Shown: positions 13,802 to 20,899 of the stretch, piece by piece
Numbering within the stretch: position 1 is the stretch's first letter
Layout: every line of letters begins with the position of its first letter
Origin: an uncultured Lachnospiraceae bacterium
Lineage (GTDB): Bacteria; Bacillota; Clostridia; Lachnospirales; Lachnospiraceae
NCBI GenBank assembly: GCA_949155905.1
Contig: CASCWU010000028.1
Span: forward strand, 1 to 35,944
Length of the DNA: 35,944 bases
Direction: 5' to 3'
Position numbers and translations under genes: made by a program
The notes under the pieces: model-generated
What the model saw: the letters and a program-made list of their open reading frames with translations, nothing else
Database searches by the model: none
What the model was told of the DNA's origin: nothing

Positions 13802-14030
13802 TCTCACGGACGATCAATTAAAATTTCTGGAAAGCGAATTTTCTCTGAAGGAAGCAGATATTTCCCGAATGACTTTGGAGGAGTGGCATAAGGTTAGAGA
13901 AGATAGTTTTGATGTTGAGGTGGAAGAGGCATTAAAGGAAGAGACAGGAGAAGAAATTGACTGGTGGAGGTGCAATACTGCTGCTTCTATTGCCGATATA
14001 ATGTATTCCCAGTTGCATGGCTCTGTTTGA
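13791..14030 (+). CDS. Putative immunity protein, paralog 1
   Basis: The 79-residue acidic helical protein starts 11 bases before the portal stop with GAAGGAGGG upstream, so it is translationally coupled to the toxin-bearing portal. It is homologous to the products at 14392 and 14653: LT--QL-FLE-E--L-E-DI--M----W--VRE--F--E--E-L in the front half and a C-terminal SIADI-YSQLH. The family has no enzyme motif. Small acidic proteins right after a toxin domain usually are immunity proteins, so this is the leading hypothesis, not proof. Confidence 0.65.
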   Translation: MNLNLTDDQLKFLESEFSLKEADISRMTLEEWHKVREDSFDVEVEEALKEETGEEIDWWRCNTAASIADIMYSQLHGSV

Positions 14031-14088
14031 GAAGGAAAGAATATGACATGAACGGAAATCTGAAAGAAGATTAAAAGAAGGTGTCAGT

Positions 14089-14367
14089 ATGGTAATAGAT
14101 CAAAGTAAGTTCTTTGCTGGGCTAGGGTTTGAACCTTTTGAAATGGAATATTCCTATGGAAAGGAAATGCGTTATAAAGGACCAGATGGTGGTTTTTACC
14201 GTGTTGATCATTTTTCAGATGTTTATGTGATCGAATATGCAGAAAATGAGGAGGAAGCCAGACTAAATCGTTTTGAGGATGATGACCTATATGACGATTC
14301 TTTACCAGAAGAAGTATTGATAGCAAAGATACAGGCTGACTTAAAAGAATATGTAACTCAAATTTGA
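14089..14367 (+). CDS. Small acidic protein in the putative immunity array
   Basis: The 92-residue product is unlike the three paralogs around it. It has FFAGLGFEPFEMEYSYGKEMRYKGPDGG, FYRVDHFSDVYVIEYAENEEEA and an acidic DDDLYDD stretch, a mixed beta/alpha build resembling immunity proteins of polymorphic-toxin loci. ATG 14089 follows AAGAAGGTGTCAGT. It may be immune to a different toxin tip than the one now fused to the portal. Family not firmly recognised. Confidence 0.6.
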   Translation: MVIDQSKFFAGLGFEPFEMEYSYGKEMRYKGPDGGFYRVDHFSDVYVIEYAENEEEARLNRFEDDDLYDDSLPEEVLIAKIQADLKEYVTQI

Positions 14368-14391
14368 TAGGGGAAGGATGTTAGATTGTGA

Positions 14392-14640
14392 ATGGGCTTA
14401 GATAAAGAGCAACTGGATTTTCTTAATAAAGAATTAAATATAACAAGGGAAGAAATTGTAAGGATGTCTTTTGATGAATGGGATACTGTCAGAGAAAAGT
14501 GTTTTGAAATTGAAACAGAAGAATTCTTGAATATGGAAAAAGAAGGAAAAGACATAGATGATGCAGAAGAATGGACAGAACGTTGCGTTATAGCAGTATC
14601 AATCGTAGATACAAGCTTTGCAGAATTAAATGTACCATGA
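14392..14640 (+). CDS. Putative immunity protein, paralog 2
   Basis: The 82-residue acidic protein shares the LDKEQLDFLNKELNI, EEIVRMSFDEWD-VREKCFEIE and C-terminal AVSIVD pattern with its neighbours at 13791 and 14653, but has the most divergent tail (FAELNVP in place of YSQLH). The ribosome site is weaker (GGGGAAGGATG, rather distant). It is most likely an older copy from local duplication. Confidence 0.6.
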   Translation: MGLDKEQLDFLNKELNITREEIVRMSFDEWDTVREKCFEIETEEFLNMEKEGKDIDDAEEWTERCVIAVSIVDTSFAELNVP

Positions 14641-14652
14641 AATGGAGAAAAA

Positions 14653-14901
14653 ATGAGTCTTAATCTTACAGAAGGGCAATTAAACTTTTTAGAAAAAGAA
14701 TTAGGACTTCAAGAGCAGGATATCGAACAGATGTCCAAGAAAGAATGGACAGATGTTCGAGAGAAGTGTTTTTATATTGAGGCAGACGAGTTGCTTGAGT
14801 TGCCAGAGGACAAAGATGAGGAAACACAACGATGTCTAGTAGCAACCTCCATTGCTGATATAAAGTATTCCCAGCTGCATAAAAATGTTGGACATGTTTG
14901 A
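14653..14901 (+). CDS. Putative immunity protein, paralog 3
   Basis: The 82-residue protein is closer to paralog 1 than paralog 2 is, sharing SLNLTEGQLNFLEKEL, MSKKEWTDVREKCF and ATSIADIKYSQLH. GGAG lies 5 bases before ATG 14653. With 13791 and 14392 it makes a tandem family separated by the unrelated 14089 gene. Confidence 0.65.
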   Translation: MSLNLTEGQLNFLEKELGLQEQDIEQMSKKEWTDVREKCFYIEADELLELPEDKDEETQRCLVATSIADIKYSQLHKNVGHV

Positions 14902-14921
14902 GGCAGAAAGGGTGTTAGACG

Positions 14922-15035
14922 ATGGATGAAACCATTTGCCCGGTATGTGAACAATATCATTTTGAGGAAAAAGACGTTTTTGAGGAATGTCCGATATGTG
15001 GTTGGGTAGATGATTTGTTTCTGGACGAAAAATAG
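14922..15035 (+). CDS. 37-residue CPCC-type zinc protein
   Basis: ATG 14922 opens 37 codons ending TAG at 15033. CPVCEQYHFEEKDVFEECPICGWVDD carries two CPxC knuckles 17 residues apart, the signature of short Cys-rich CPCC-like zinc ribbons, which often sit beside polymorphic toxin or immunity genes. No ideal ribosome site is seen (AAAGGGTGTTAGACG), so expression may be coupled to the preceding gene. Confidence 0.6.
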   Translation: MDETICPVCEQYHFEEKDVFEECPICGWVDDLFLDEK

Positions 15036-15057
15036 GGTAAATACCAAATAACAGAAA

Positions 15058-15086
15058 GTCTTGCAAAACGCAGGGCTTTTTCTTTT
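15058..15086 (+). terminator. Intrinsic terminator after the immunity-like array
   Basis: GTCTTGC (15058-15064) pairs with GCAGGGC (15070-15076) using two G-U pairs over a 5-base loop, followed by TTTTTCTTTT. It closes the portal/immunity transcript just upstream of the type I toxin promoter. Confidence 0.75.
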
Positions 15087-15110
15087 GCAATGCTGAAATA
15101 AAAATAATAC

Positions 15111-15138
15111 TTGAAAAACGGGACAGGTATGTTAGAAT
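15111..15138 (+). promoter_or_regulatory. Promoter of the type I toxin
   Basis: TTGAAA (15111-15116), 16 bases, TAGAAT (15133-15138). It would start a transcript near 15145 with a structured leader of about 135 bases before the toxin ATG. Confidence 0.65.
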
Positions 15139-15186
15139 GAATACGGGAGAAATCCTGCTGGGAAAACCAGGGAGCCAGGCGGCTTA

Positions 15187-15274
15187 CCCTCCACCTTCGG
15201 AGGGAACTTCTTAGAGATAAGAGGATAGCCCTCCAGACGAAAGAAAGGGAGGGACGCCCTCGTAAACGAGGGCA
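15187..15274 (+). promoter_or_regulatory. Structured leader that can hide the toxin ribosome site
   Basis: GCCCTCG (15257-15263) and CGAGGGC (15268-15274) form a perfect 7-bp hairpin that buries the GAGGG ribosome site of the toxin. Upstream, CCCTCC at 15187 and 15229 can each pair with GGAGGG at 15199 or 15249, giving two alternative folds. This is the usual translational lock of type I toxins. Confidence 0.65.
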
Positions 15275-15279
15275 AAACA

Positions 15280-15375
15280 ATGTATGTTACATATGCGGAA
15301 TTATTCCAATTTTGTACTTTCATTGTTGCCCTTGTTGGCGTATGTTATACGATCTTCAAGGACAAAAAGAAATAG
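15280..15375 (+). CDS. Holin-like type I toxin (Hol_Tox / TxpA-type)
   Basis: The 31-residue peptide starts VTYAELFQFC after Met-Tyr, the hallmark of the putative holin-like toxin family, followed by one hydrophobic membrane segment (TFIVALVGVCYTIF) and a Lys-rich end. Such peptides insert in the cytoplasmic membrane and depolarise or disturb the envelope, and are held off by antisense RNA. An antisense RNA gene overlaps its 3' end here. The gene lies in a break between portal and MuF genes and is not coupled to either. Confidence 0.9.
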   Translation: MYVTYAELFQFCTFIVALVGVCYTIFKDKKK

Positions 15376-15400
15376 CCGCCACTACTGCAATAGTGACGGC
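15362..15400 (-). terminator. Terminator of the antisense RNA
   Basis: On the minus strand GCCG-CACTA (15400-15391) pairs with TAGTG-CGGC (15384-15375) around a 6-base loop with one mismatch, then TATTTCTTTTTG. It overlaps the toxin stop codon. Confidence 0.8.
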
Positions 15401-15466
15401 TGACCGCTTTTAGCGGTTGCCACAACATTATTTGAGGGTAGGCCGCTTCCCTGGCTTTCCCTTTTC
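15362..15466 (-). ncRNA. Antisense antitoxin RNA (RatA-like)
   Basis: A minus-strand transcript from the promoter at 15473-15501 would start near 15466 and stop at the terminator at 15362-15400, about 105 bases. It is complementary to the last codons and 3' leader-distal part of the toxin mRNA and contains a second hairpin, ACCGCT-AAA-AGCGGT (15403-15417 on the plus strand). The geometry, convergent with overlap at the 3' ends, is that of TxpA/RatA and BsrG/SR4 of Bacillus. Exact ends are predicted. Confidence 0.75.
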
Positions 15467-15472
15467 ATCCTT

Positions 15473-15501
15473 ACTATAGCATAAGTTTGGTAGAAAAGCA
15501 A
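15473..15501 (-). promoter_or_regulatory. Promoter of the antisense RNA
   Basis: TTGCTT (15496-15501), 17 bases, TATAGT (15473-15478), with TG one base before the -10. The extended -10 makes it stronger than the toxin promoter, as expected for a type I antitoxin. Confidence 0.8.
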
Positions 15502-15546
15502 TCAGTTTTTTCGCTGGAAAAGAGATTACCATATAGACAGATAATC

Positions 15547-15576
15547 AGAACGCCTTCTGAACAGGGCGTTCTTTTT
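15547..15576 (+). terminator. Intrinsic terminator closing the toxin cassette
   Basis: AGAACGCC (15547-15554) pairs with GGCGTTCT (15565-15572), with an extra T-G pair inside, then TTTTT. It lies about 57 bases before the MuF start and would end the toxin mRNA, so late genes must be read through it or restarted after it. Confidence 0.85.
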
Positions 15577-15632
15577 GTTGTCTTAAATTCAAGCTTAGAC
15601 TGGAATGATTGCTCGAAAACAAGGAAGAGGGG

Positions 15633-16571
15633 ATGGGGATTGTGGAGGATGCACGCAGGAAGAAACTGCTCCGGGAGCAGCTAAAGAAAAAAGCAAAGGG
15701 GCAGCAGGTTGTCCAAGCGAACTACCGGGCAAAGTACCCGGACAGCATGGAACGGGAGTATATGCGGGTTGCGAGCGCTTACATGGCTCTGGAAAAACAG
15801 GTAATTGTCAGGCATCTCCCGGAACTGAAGGATATCCTGACAGAAAAGGATATCCCAGATCTTCAGATGGATTCCAAAAAGGAATACAACCGGAAACGTC
15901 GTCTATCCCGCTTCATCAGTCTGGACAATACATTTCAGCGGCTCCGCATGGTATTCCGCCTGATCCGGGGGGAACTGGAACAGGCGTTGGGGACATTCGG
16001 GCTACGGAAAAAGATCGAAGAGCTGGCAGGGTTTGGGCATAAATTGACCGTCAAGGAGTGGAAAAAAACAATCCGCAAGACCTTTGGGATAGATTTGTTG
16101 GAGGATTATTATTCCGGCGATGCTTACCAGGTGCTGCTAAAGCAATGGGTGTCTGAAAATGTAGAGTTGATTCGCACTGTACCAAAGGCTTCTTTGGATA
16201 AGATGAAGGAACTGGTGTATGACAATTACATGGAAGGAAAAACCGCGACGGATATTATTAAGGAAATCCAGAAGCAGTATGGAATGGATAAACGTCATGC
16301 GATGTTGATTGCCAGAGACCAGACGGCGAAGCTAAACGCAGCGATTACCCAGCGCCAGCAGCAGGAGGCAGGTATTGAACGCTATACCTGGTCTACATCA
16401 TGGGATGATCGCGTCAGGAAAAGCCATCAGAAACTGGACGGGAGGCCATTCCGCTGGGACGATCCGCCGGAAACGGAAAAAGGGCGTAAATGCCATCCGG
16501 GGCAGGATTATCAGTGCCGCTGCTGTGCGATTCCCGTCATAGACATCGCTACGTTGGATTTGCCGGTATGA
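15633..16571 (+). CDS. MuF-like head morphogenesis protein
   Basis: The 312-residue protein has the MuF core near the C-terminus: RDQTAKLNAAITQRQQ, then YTWSTSWDDRVRKSHQ, GRPFRWDDPP, CHPGQDYQCRCCAIP with conserved His and Cys residues. The N-terminal two thirds are helical and basic. MuF proteins bind the portal and are packaged in the head, sometimes being ejected with DNA. ATG 15633 with AAGGAAGAGGGG upstream is preferred; TTG 15609 in the same frame is an alternative. It would normally follow the portal directly, but the 1.8-kb toxin/immunity cassette lies between. No toxin domain is fused to this MuF. Confidence 0.85.
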   Translation: MGIVEDARRKKLLREQLKKKAKGQQVVQANYRAKYPDSMEREYMRVASAYMALEKQVIVRHLPELKDILTEKDIPDLQMDSKKEYNRKRRLSRFISLDNTFQRLRMVFRLIRGELEQALGTFGLRKKIEELAGFGHKLTVKEWKKTIRKTFGIDLLEDYYSGDAYQVLLKQWVSENVELIRTVPKASLDKMKELVYDNYMEGKTATDIIKEIQKQYGMDKRHAMLIARDQTAKLNAAITQRQQQEAGIERYTWSTSWDDRVRKSHQKLDGRPFRWDDPPETEKGRKCHPGQDYQCRCCAIPVIDIATLDLPV

Positions 16572-16587
16572 AGGGAAGGAGGTTGCT

Positions 16588-17982
16588 ATGCAGATAGATA
16601 AAAACAAGAAAACGGACGGAGAGATAAAGGAAATGTTGCAGAAAAAAGAAAAGCACAAAAAAGTGGTGCAGGCGGACAGCATTTCCGTAGACCAGACCTA
16701 TTATACCGCAGAGGGCTACCTGGTAGACCATCCGATTGTAACGACCTGTGGTATTTTTGAGTATCAGAACGAGGACGGGAGTATCCGCCGTGAGCTACGG
16801 CTGCCAGAGGATGTATTTGACGAAAAATCCTTAGAAAGCTATAAGGGCAAGCCTATCATTATTACCCATGACGCAGGGGAAGTAGATAAGGAAAACGTTC
16901 ATAAAGAACAGATTGGGACAATCATGGGCAAGGGCTTCCGCGACGGGGAAAACGTCCGTTGTGAAATCATCATCCACGATACTAACGCCCTGAAACGTTG
17001 TGGACTGAAGGAACTGTCCCTGGGCTATAGTGTGGATAAAGAAGAAACCCCAGGCGTTTACCAGGGGAAGCAGTATGACTGTATTCAGAAAAATATTGAG
17101 ATCAACCATCTTGCGTTAGTCAGTGAAGCAAGGGCAGGCGAGACAGCCAGGCTGAACATTGACCGTAAAGATGTTGGTATAAACAATCCAGAAGGAGGAA
17201 GGAACAGGATGGAACAAGAAAATCCAAAAGGCTATCAAGAAACCCAGGGAAGTGAAGGGGCAGGTCTTTCCCCGGAAGAGCTGGAAGCAGCGGTTGCGCT
17301 GTTCAAAGCCCAGCAGGCGGCAAACCAGGCAACCGGGAGTGGTACAGATGAGGCGGAAGAGGGAGCAGAGAGCAGTGAGGAGGCCGGAAAGAGCCCTGCC
17401 GATCAGGTTCGGGAGCATAGGAAGCAGAGGGATTCTGACAGGGGCGGGAGGGCTCCGGAGGAAGTCATAGCAGAGCAGGATTCTGATATTGACCTGCTCC
17501 TGGCGGAGATTGACCGTCTCCAAGCTGCCCATGACATGAATGGGGATGAAGAGACAGGGCAGGAGGAAGAAAAAGAGCAGACGGAAAAGAGGGGCGGAAC
17601 GGCTCCTGAAGCAGAAGGGGGCAAGGAAAAGGAGGAGAAGGTAAACATGGATGCAGTAGATAAAATCATCCAGGAGCGGTTAGACGTATGCCGTATGGCG
17701 GACAGGCTGCACCTGGATGGTATAGAAGGGTTGCCGGTCATGGAGGGCAGGAAGCGTATTATCCGGGCGGTCAACCCGAAGATAAACCTGGATGGGAAGA
17801 GCGATGCCTATATTACTGCTGCCTATGACATTGCAAAGCAGTCTTACCAGGACAGGAAAAGCACGGACGGGCAGTTCCAGAGCATGGCGGTTGGCAGCTT
17901 CCGCAAGGATTCCAGGGAGGAAAGCAAATCCAGCGCAGCTCGTAAAAGCATGATCGCAAGGATGATAGGAGGAAAAGAGTGA
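16588..17982 (+). CDS. Prohead protease with fused scaffold (DUF2213)
   Basis: Residues 1 to about 200 match the DUF2213 protease: YTAEGYLVDHPIVTTCGIFEY, ESYKGKPIIITHDAG (His about 94) and KELSLGYSVD (Ser about 142), with INHLALVSEARAG. Residues 208-464 are an acidic, Gln/Glu-rich helical scaffold. The protease trims scaffold and capsid during maturation, and the scaffold shapes the prohead. An internal start at 17209 probably makes the scaffold alone. AAGGGAAGGAGG precedes ATG 16588. Confidence 0.85.
   Translation: MQIDKNKKTDGEIKEMLQKKEKHKKVVQADSISVDQTYYTAEGYLVDHPIVTTCGIFEYQNEDGSIRRELRLPEDVFDEKSLESYKGKPIIITHDAGEVDKENVHKEQIGTIMGKGFRDGENVRCEIIIHDTNALKRCGLKELSLGYSVDKEETPGVYQGKQYDCIQKNIEINHLALVSEARAGETARLNIDRKDVGINNPEGGRNRMEQENPKGYQETQGSEGAGLSPEELEAAVALFKAQQAANQATGSGTDEAEEGAESSEEAGKSPADQVREHRKQRDSDRGGRAPEEVIAEQDSDIDLLLAEIDRLQAAHDMNGDEETGQEEEKEQTEKRGGTAPEAEGGKEKEEKVNMDAVDKIIQERLDVCRMADRLHLDGIEGLPVMEGRKRIIRAVNPKINLDGKSDAYITAAYDIAKQSYQDRKSTDGQFQSMAVGSFRKDSREESKSSAARKSMIARMIGGKE
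17209..17982 (+). CDS. Nested in-frame scaffold protein (internal start)
   Basis: ATG 17209 lies in frame inside the protease gene, 8-10 bases after a strong AAGGAGGAAGG site, at the border between protease and acidic scaffold. It would give 257 residues sharing the C-terminus. Lambda Nu3 within C is the classic parallel. A second in-frame ATG at 17647 also has AAGGAGG upstream, 11 bases away, and may give a shorter form of about 111 residues. Both are predictions from sequence only. Confidence 0.65.
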   Translation: MEQENPKGYQETQGSEGAGLSPEELEAAVALFKAQQAANQATGSGTDEAEEGAESSEEAGKSPADQVREHRKQRDSDRGGRAPEEVIAEQDSDIDLLLAEIDRLQAAHDMNGDEETGQEEEKEQTEKRGGTAPEAEGGKEKEEKVNMDAVDKIIQERLDVCRMADRLHLDGIEGLPVMEGRKRIIRAVNPKINLDGKSDAYITAAYDIAKQSYQDRKSTDGQFQSMAVGSFRKDSREESKSSAARKSMIARMIGGKE

Positions 17983-18506
17983 TGGGAATGGCAGTACAGA
18001 CGACTTATAGTTTTAGCTTCCCGAAAGGGGTTCCGGGCGGGTTGTTTGATTTATCCGCCCATGAGGTAGCTACCCGGCAGGCGGAAGGGAACGAGATATC
18101 GTTTGGAGTTGGCGTTGTAGTTGGCACAAACAAAGGGACGGATGTAACGCTTCCTGCTGCGTCTTCGGCAGCAGGAGATTTTGAAGGCGTGGTGGTTCAT
18201 AATTCCGCTATGGTAGAAATGGATAGGGAAAACAAGGTAGTAATAGGGGACAAAAGAACCATTGGCTGCCTGCAGCATGGCCGTGTATGGGTAAAAACCG
18301 GGGAGAAAGCGGCTCCAGCCTATAAGGAGGCCGTTTACCTGATTACGGATGGTGAAGAGGCTGGATGCTTTACGACTTCTGCCGATTCTGCTACGAAAGT
18401 AGCAGTAAACGCCGTTTTCCTGGGAGAGACGGACGACGGGATTGCCAATGCCGAGTTTTACCAGGGTTCTATAGCAGTATCAGCACCAGCAGCAGGCGAG
18501 CAGTAA
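17982..18506 (+). CDS. Head decoration/cement-like structural protein
   Basis: ATG 17982 overlaps the protease stop by one base with AGGAGG 9 bases upstream (GTG 17979 is also possible). The 174-residue chain is beta-rich: ISFGVGVVVGTNKGTDVTLP, GDFEGVVVHNS, GRVWVKTGEKAAPAYKEAVYLI and a Thr/Ala-rich end. Its place between scaffold and major capsid, plus this strand pattern, fits phage capsid cement or DUF2190-like proteins. It probably sits on the capsid surface and stabilises it. Confidence 0.7.
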   Translation: MGMAVQTTYSFSFPKGVPGGLFDLSAHEVATRQAEGNEISFGVGVVVGTNKGTDVTLPAASSAAGDFEGVVVHNSAMVEMDRENKVVIGDKRTIGCLQHGRVWVKTGEKAAPAYKEAVYLITDGEEAGCFTTSADSATKVAVNAVFLGETDDGIANAEFYQGSIAVSAPAAGEQ

Positions 18507-18532
18507 AGAAAGAGAAGAAAGGGGATTAACGG

Positions 18533-19564
18533 ATGAAAGAGTTTAACATGGATGATTACAGTGTGCTGAAGGGTTCGCCTTTGATTCGGTCGATGGCAGG
18601 GAGTGAAGAATTGCGTTTTGACAGTGCGGAATCGGCAACCGTATTCTTTGCCCGTGAATTAGACTATGTAAAGGCAAAGACCTATGACAAGAAATACCCG
18701 GAGCTTTCTGCCCTGACGTATTTCCCGATTACGTCAGAGGTTCCGGAAGGGGCAGAGACAACTACCTACTATAACTATGACATTACTGGGATGGCTTCGA
18801 TTATCAATAACTATGCGACGGATCTTCCACGGGTTGACGTGAAAGGGGAAGCCCACACGGCCAGCATTAAATCCGTTGGTGATAGCTATGGATACAACGT
18901 GCAGGAGATGAGGGCTGCCCGGATGGCCGGGAAAAACCTGGACGCCCGGAAAGGTGCGGCGGCCAGAAGGGCATCGGACTATGTGGTGAATAAGATTGCC
19001 TTTGCAGGGGATAAGGAGAATCACCTGATCGGGATTTTTTCAGAAGGGAACGATATCCCGATCTACACCCTGTCTACCGTGATGGTGAAGGGCAATGGAG
19101 ATTCCGAGGCAAAAGAACATACAGAGTGGAAGTACAAAACGGCAGACCAGATTTTAGAGGATATCACCGGAATGCAGACGTTTATTGATAAGATTACGAT
19201 GTCTGTGGAAAAACCGGATACCCTGGCACTCCCGTCCTATATTTATATGGATCTGGCGAACCGGAGGATTCCGGATACGGAGACGACTATTCTTAGTTTC
19301 ATTAAAAAGAACGCCCCTTATCTGAAAAATTTTGAGTCCATGCCAGAATTGCAGGATACGGCAACGGATATCAATACCAGCGGGAAGAGCGTGGCTTTCC
19401 TGTATACGAAGGAGGAAGAAAAATTCAGCCTGGAGATTCCCATGCCATTTTACCAGTACCCGCTTCAGGTGACGAAGTTAGAGACGGAAGTGCCTTGTGA
19501 AGCAAGGACGGCGGGTCTGATTATTTATTACCCGTTGTCTATGTTGCTGGCGTATGGAATTTAA
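18533..19564 (+). CDS. Major capsid protein (DUF2184-like, HK97 fold)
   Basis: The 343-residue protein starts with an N-terminal arm, then LTYFPITSEVPEGAETTTYYNYDITGMASIIN, NYATDLPRVDVKGE and ASIKSVGDSYGYNVQEMRAAR, the signature region of the DUF2184 capsid family. AGKNLDARKGAAARRASDYVVN matches the spine helix, and the C-terminal third is the P-domain and A-domain. It forms the icosahedral shell. Length and position after the scaffold are typical. Confidence 0.88.
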   Translation: MKEFNMDDYSVLKGSPLIRSMAGSEELRFDSAESATVFFARELDYVKAKTYDKKYPELSALTYFPITSEVPEGAETTTYYNYDITGMASIINNYATDLPRVDVKGEAHTASIKSVGDSYGYNVQEMRAARMAGKNLDARKGAAARRASDYVVNKIAFAGDKENHLIGIFSEGNDIPIYTLSTVMVKGNGDSEAKEHTEWKYKTADQILEDITGMQTFIDKITMSVEKPDTLALPSYIYMDLANRRIPDTETTILSFIKKNAPYLKNFESMPELQDTATDINTSGKSVAFLYTKEEEKFSLEIPMPFYQYPLQVTKLETEVPCEARTAGLIIYYPLSMLLAYGI

Positions 19565-19575
19565 GGAGGTGCCAG

Positions 19576-19992
19576 ATGGAGGTTATCAATAAATCAAGAA
19601 AAATTATTGGTATTCAGGGGGAGGCTTTGCTCCCAGGATACCGGATGGAACTGCCGGAGGGCTACGAAACACATCCTTCCATTATCGGATATCTGGAAAA
19701 AGGGATGTTAGCCGACGGAAAGCTGGATGTTGCCGTGGCAGCAGGCGGTATCAGTGATTTGGAACGGCGCAGGATAGCAGAAGAGGCGGTTGCCCAGTAT
19801 AAAAAGCAGCAGGAAAAGGCTGCCGGGCAGGAGGCGGCGGAAAAGATAGAAAAAGAGGCAGAAATAAAAGCAGTCAAAGCCATGAAAAAGCCGGATCTAT
19901 TAGCGAAAGCGGCAGGAATGGGGCTGGAAGTGGCCGACGATGACACCTCGGATGTACTGAAAGAAAAAATCCTGGAGGCCATGGGGCAGTAA
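19576..19992 (+). CDS. Head-completion-region protein, function unknown
   Basis: The 138-residue protein has an N-terminal beta segment (VINKSRKIIGIQGEALLPGYRMELP), a long Lys/Glu/Ala coiled-coil, and a C-terminal helical motif (KKPDLLAKAAGMGLEVADDDTSDVLKEKILEAM) resembling HeH/SAP-type folds seen in such head genes. It lies between capsid and connector genes. I infer a structural role only from context. Confidence 0.65.
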   Translation: MEVINKSRKIIGIQGEALLPGYRMELPEGYETHPSIIGYLEKGMLADGKLDVAVAAGGISDLERRRIAEEAVAQYKKQQEKAAGQEAAEKIEKEAEIKAVKAMKKPDLLAKAAGMGLEVADDDTSDVLKEKILEAMGQ

Positions 19993-20004
19993 GGCGGTGA
20001 GGCT

Positions 20005-20397
20005 ATGGAAGCGTTGGGACTGATACGGGCTACGATGACGGAGTTTTCAGAAGTGGAAGAGAGTACGGTACAGGTATTTTTGTCCATGGTAGAGCCGCTA
20101 GTCAGTAAAAAGAAATTTGGGAGGCTATACCAACAGGCGCTTGCTTATCTGGCAGCCCATAAAATGAAATTAGCTGGACTGGGGAAGCAGAGCAGGCTGG
20201 GAACAGTCGGGGATACGATAGGGATTTCTTCGGTTTCAGAAGGGAAAGTTTCCGTGTCTTTCTCTAACAGTCAGACTGGAAATACTGCCTTGGATTCCGA
20301 GTATGGACTTACGGTGTATGGGATGCAGTTCCTTCAGCTAAGGAGGAGCTGCACAGTATCCATCCTATCGGCGGGAGGTATCCGGGATGGGGGTTAA
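20005..20397 (+). CDS. DUF4054-like head-tail connector
   Basis: The 130-residue product starts with a helical stretch (EFSEVEESTVQVFLSMVEPLVSKKKFG), then RLYQQALAYLAAHKMKLA and an Ser-rich region (GISSVSEGKVSVSFSN), ending with YGMQFLQLRRSC. This is the arrangement of DUF4054 adaptors that cap the portal ring. Its end overlaps the next gene by 11 bases. Confidence 0.75.
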   Translation: MEALGLIRATMTEFSEVEESTVQVFLSMVEPLVSKKKFGRLYQQALAYLAAHKMKLAGLGKQSRLGTVGDTIGISSVSEGKVSVSFSNSQTGNTALDSEYGLTVYGMQFLQLRRSCTVSILSAGGIRDGG

Positions 20398-20899
20398 AGT
20401 AAAAGAAACCGTTACGGCAGACGGGAAGAAATTGAAAAAAATGCTGGAGGAATTGGGGAAGCTGGAGGTAGCCGTAGGCATCCAGGAAGGTGAGAAGTAT
20501 CCAGACGGAGCCAGTGTGCTGGATGTGGCGATGTGGAACGAACTGGGGACGGAAACCATTCCATCCCGGCCTTTTATCCGGGACAGCGTGGATAACCATG
20601 TCGGAGAAATTCAGATGCTGGTGAAACATACAGCAGAAGAACTTTTAAAAGGTATTCCATTAGAAAAAGCATTAAAAGAACTGGGAGCCTTCCAGGTTGG
20701 ACTTATCCAGAATGAAATCCGGCATGGGAATTTCAAAGCAAATGCTCTTATTACCATATATGGTGGGTGGATGAAGAATAAGAAGTCTGGCAAGCCGGTT
20801 TATGTAAAAGGGAAGAAATCGGCTGCCCCGTTAATCGATACCGGGCGTTTGCGCCAGTCGATCCATTATGTGATACGAGAGAAAGGAAAGGGAGGCTAA
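20387..20899 (+). CDS. Virion morphogenesis / tail completion protein
   Basis: The 170-residue protein carries the pattern LEVAVGIQEGEKYPDGASVLDVAMWNELGTETIPSRPFIRDSV, which is diagnostic of gp10/gpG-type tail completion proteins, and a C-terminal LIDTGRLRQSIHYVI. It sits at the head-tail interface. It ends on the base where the next start begins. Confidence 0.82.
   Translation: MGVKVKETVTADGKKLKKMLEELGKLEVAVGIQEGEKYPDGASVLDVAMWNELGTETIPSRPFIRDSVDNHVGEIQMLVKHTAEELLKGIPLEKALKELGAFQVGLIQNEIRHGNFKANALITIYGGWMKNKKSGKPVYVKGKKSAAPLIDTGRLRQSIHYVIREKGKGG

Noticed and set aside
15132-15323. 63-codon minus-strand frame across the toxin leader
   Set aside because: It lies opposite a structured leader, has no ribosome site and is not protein-like.
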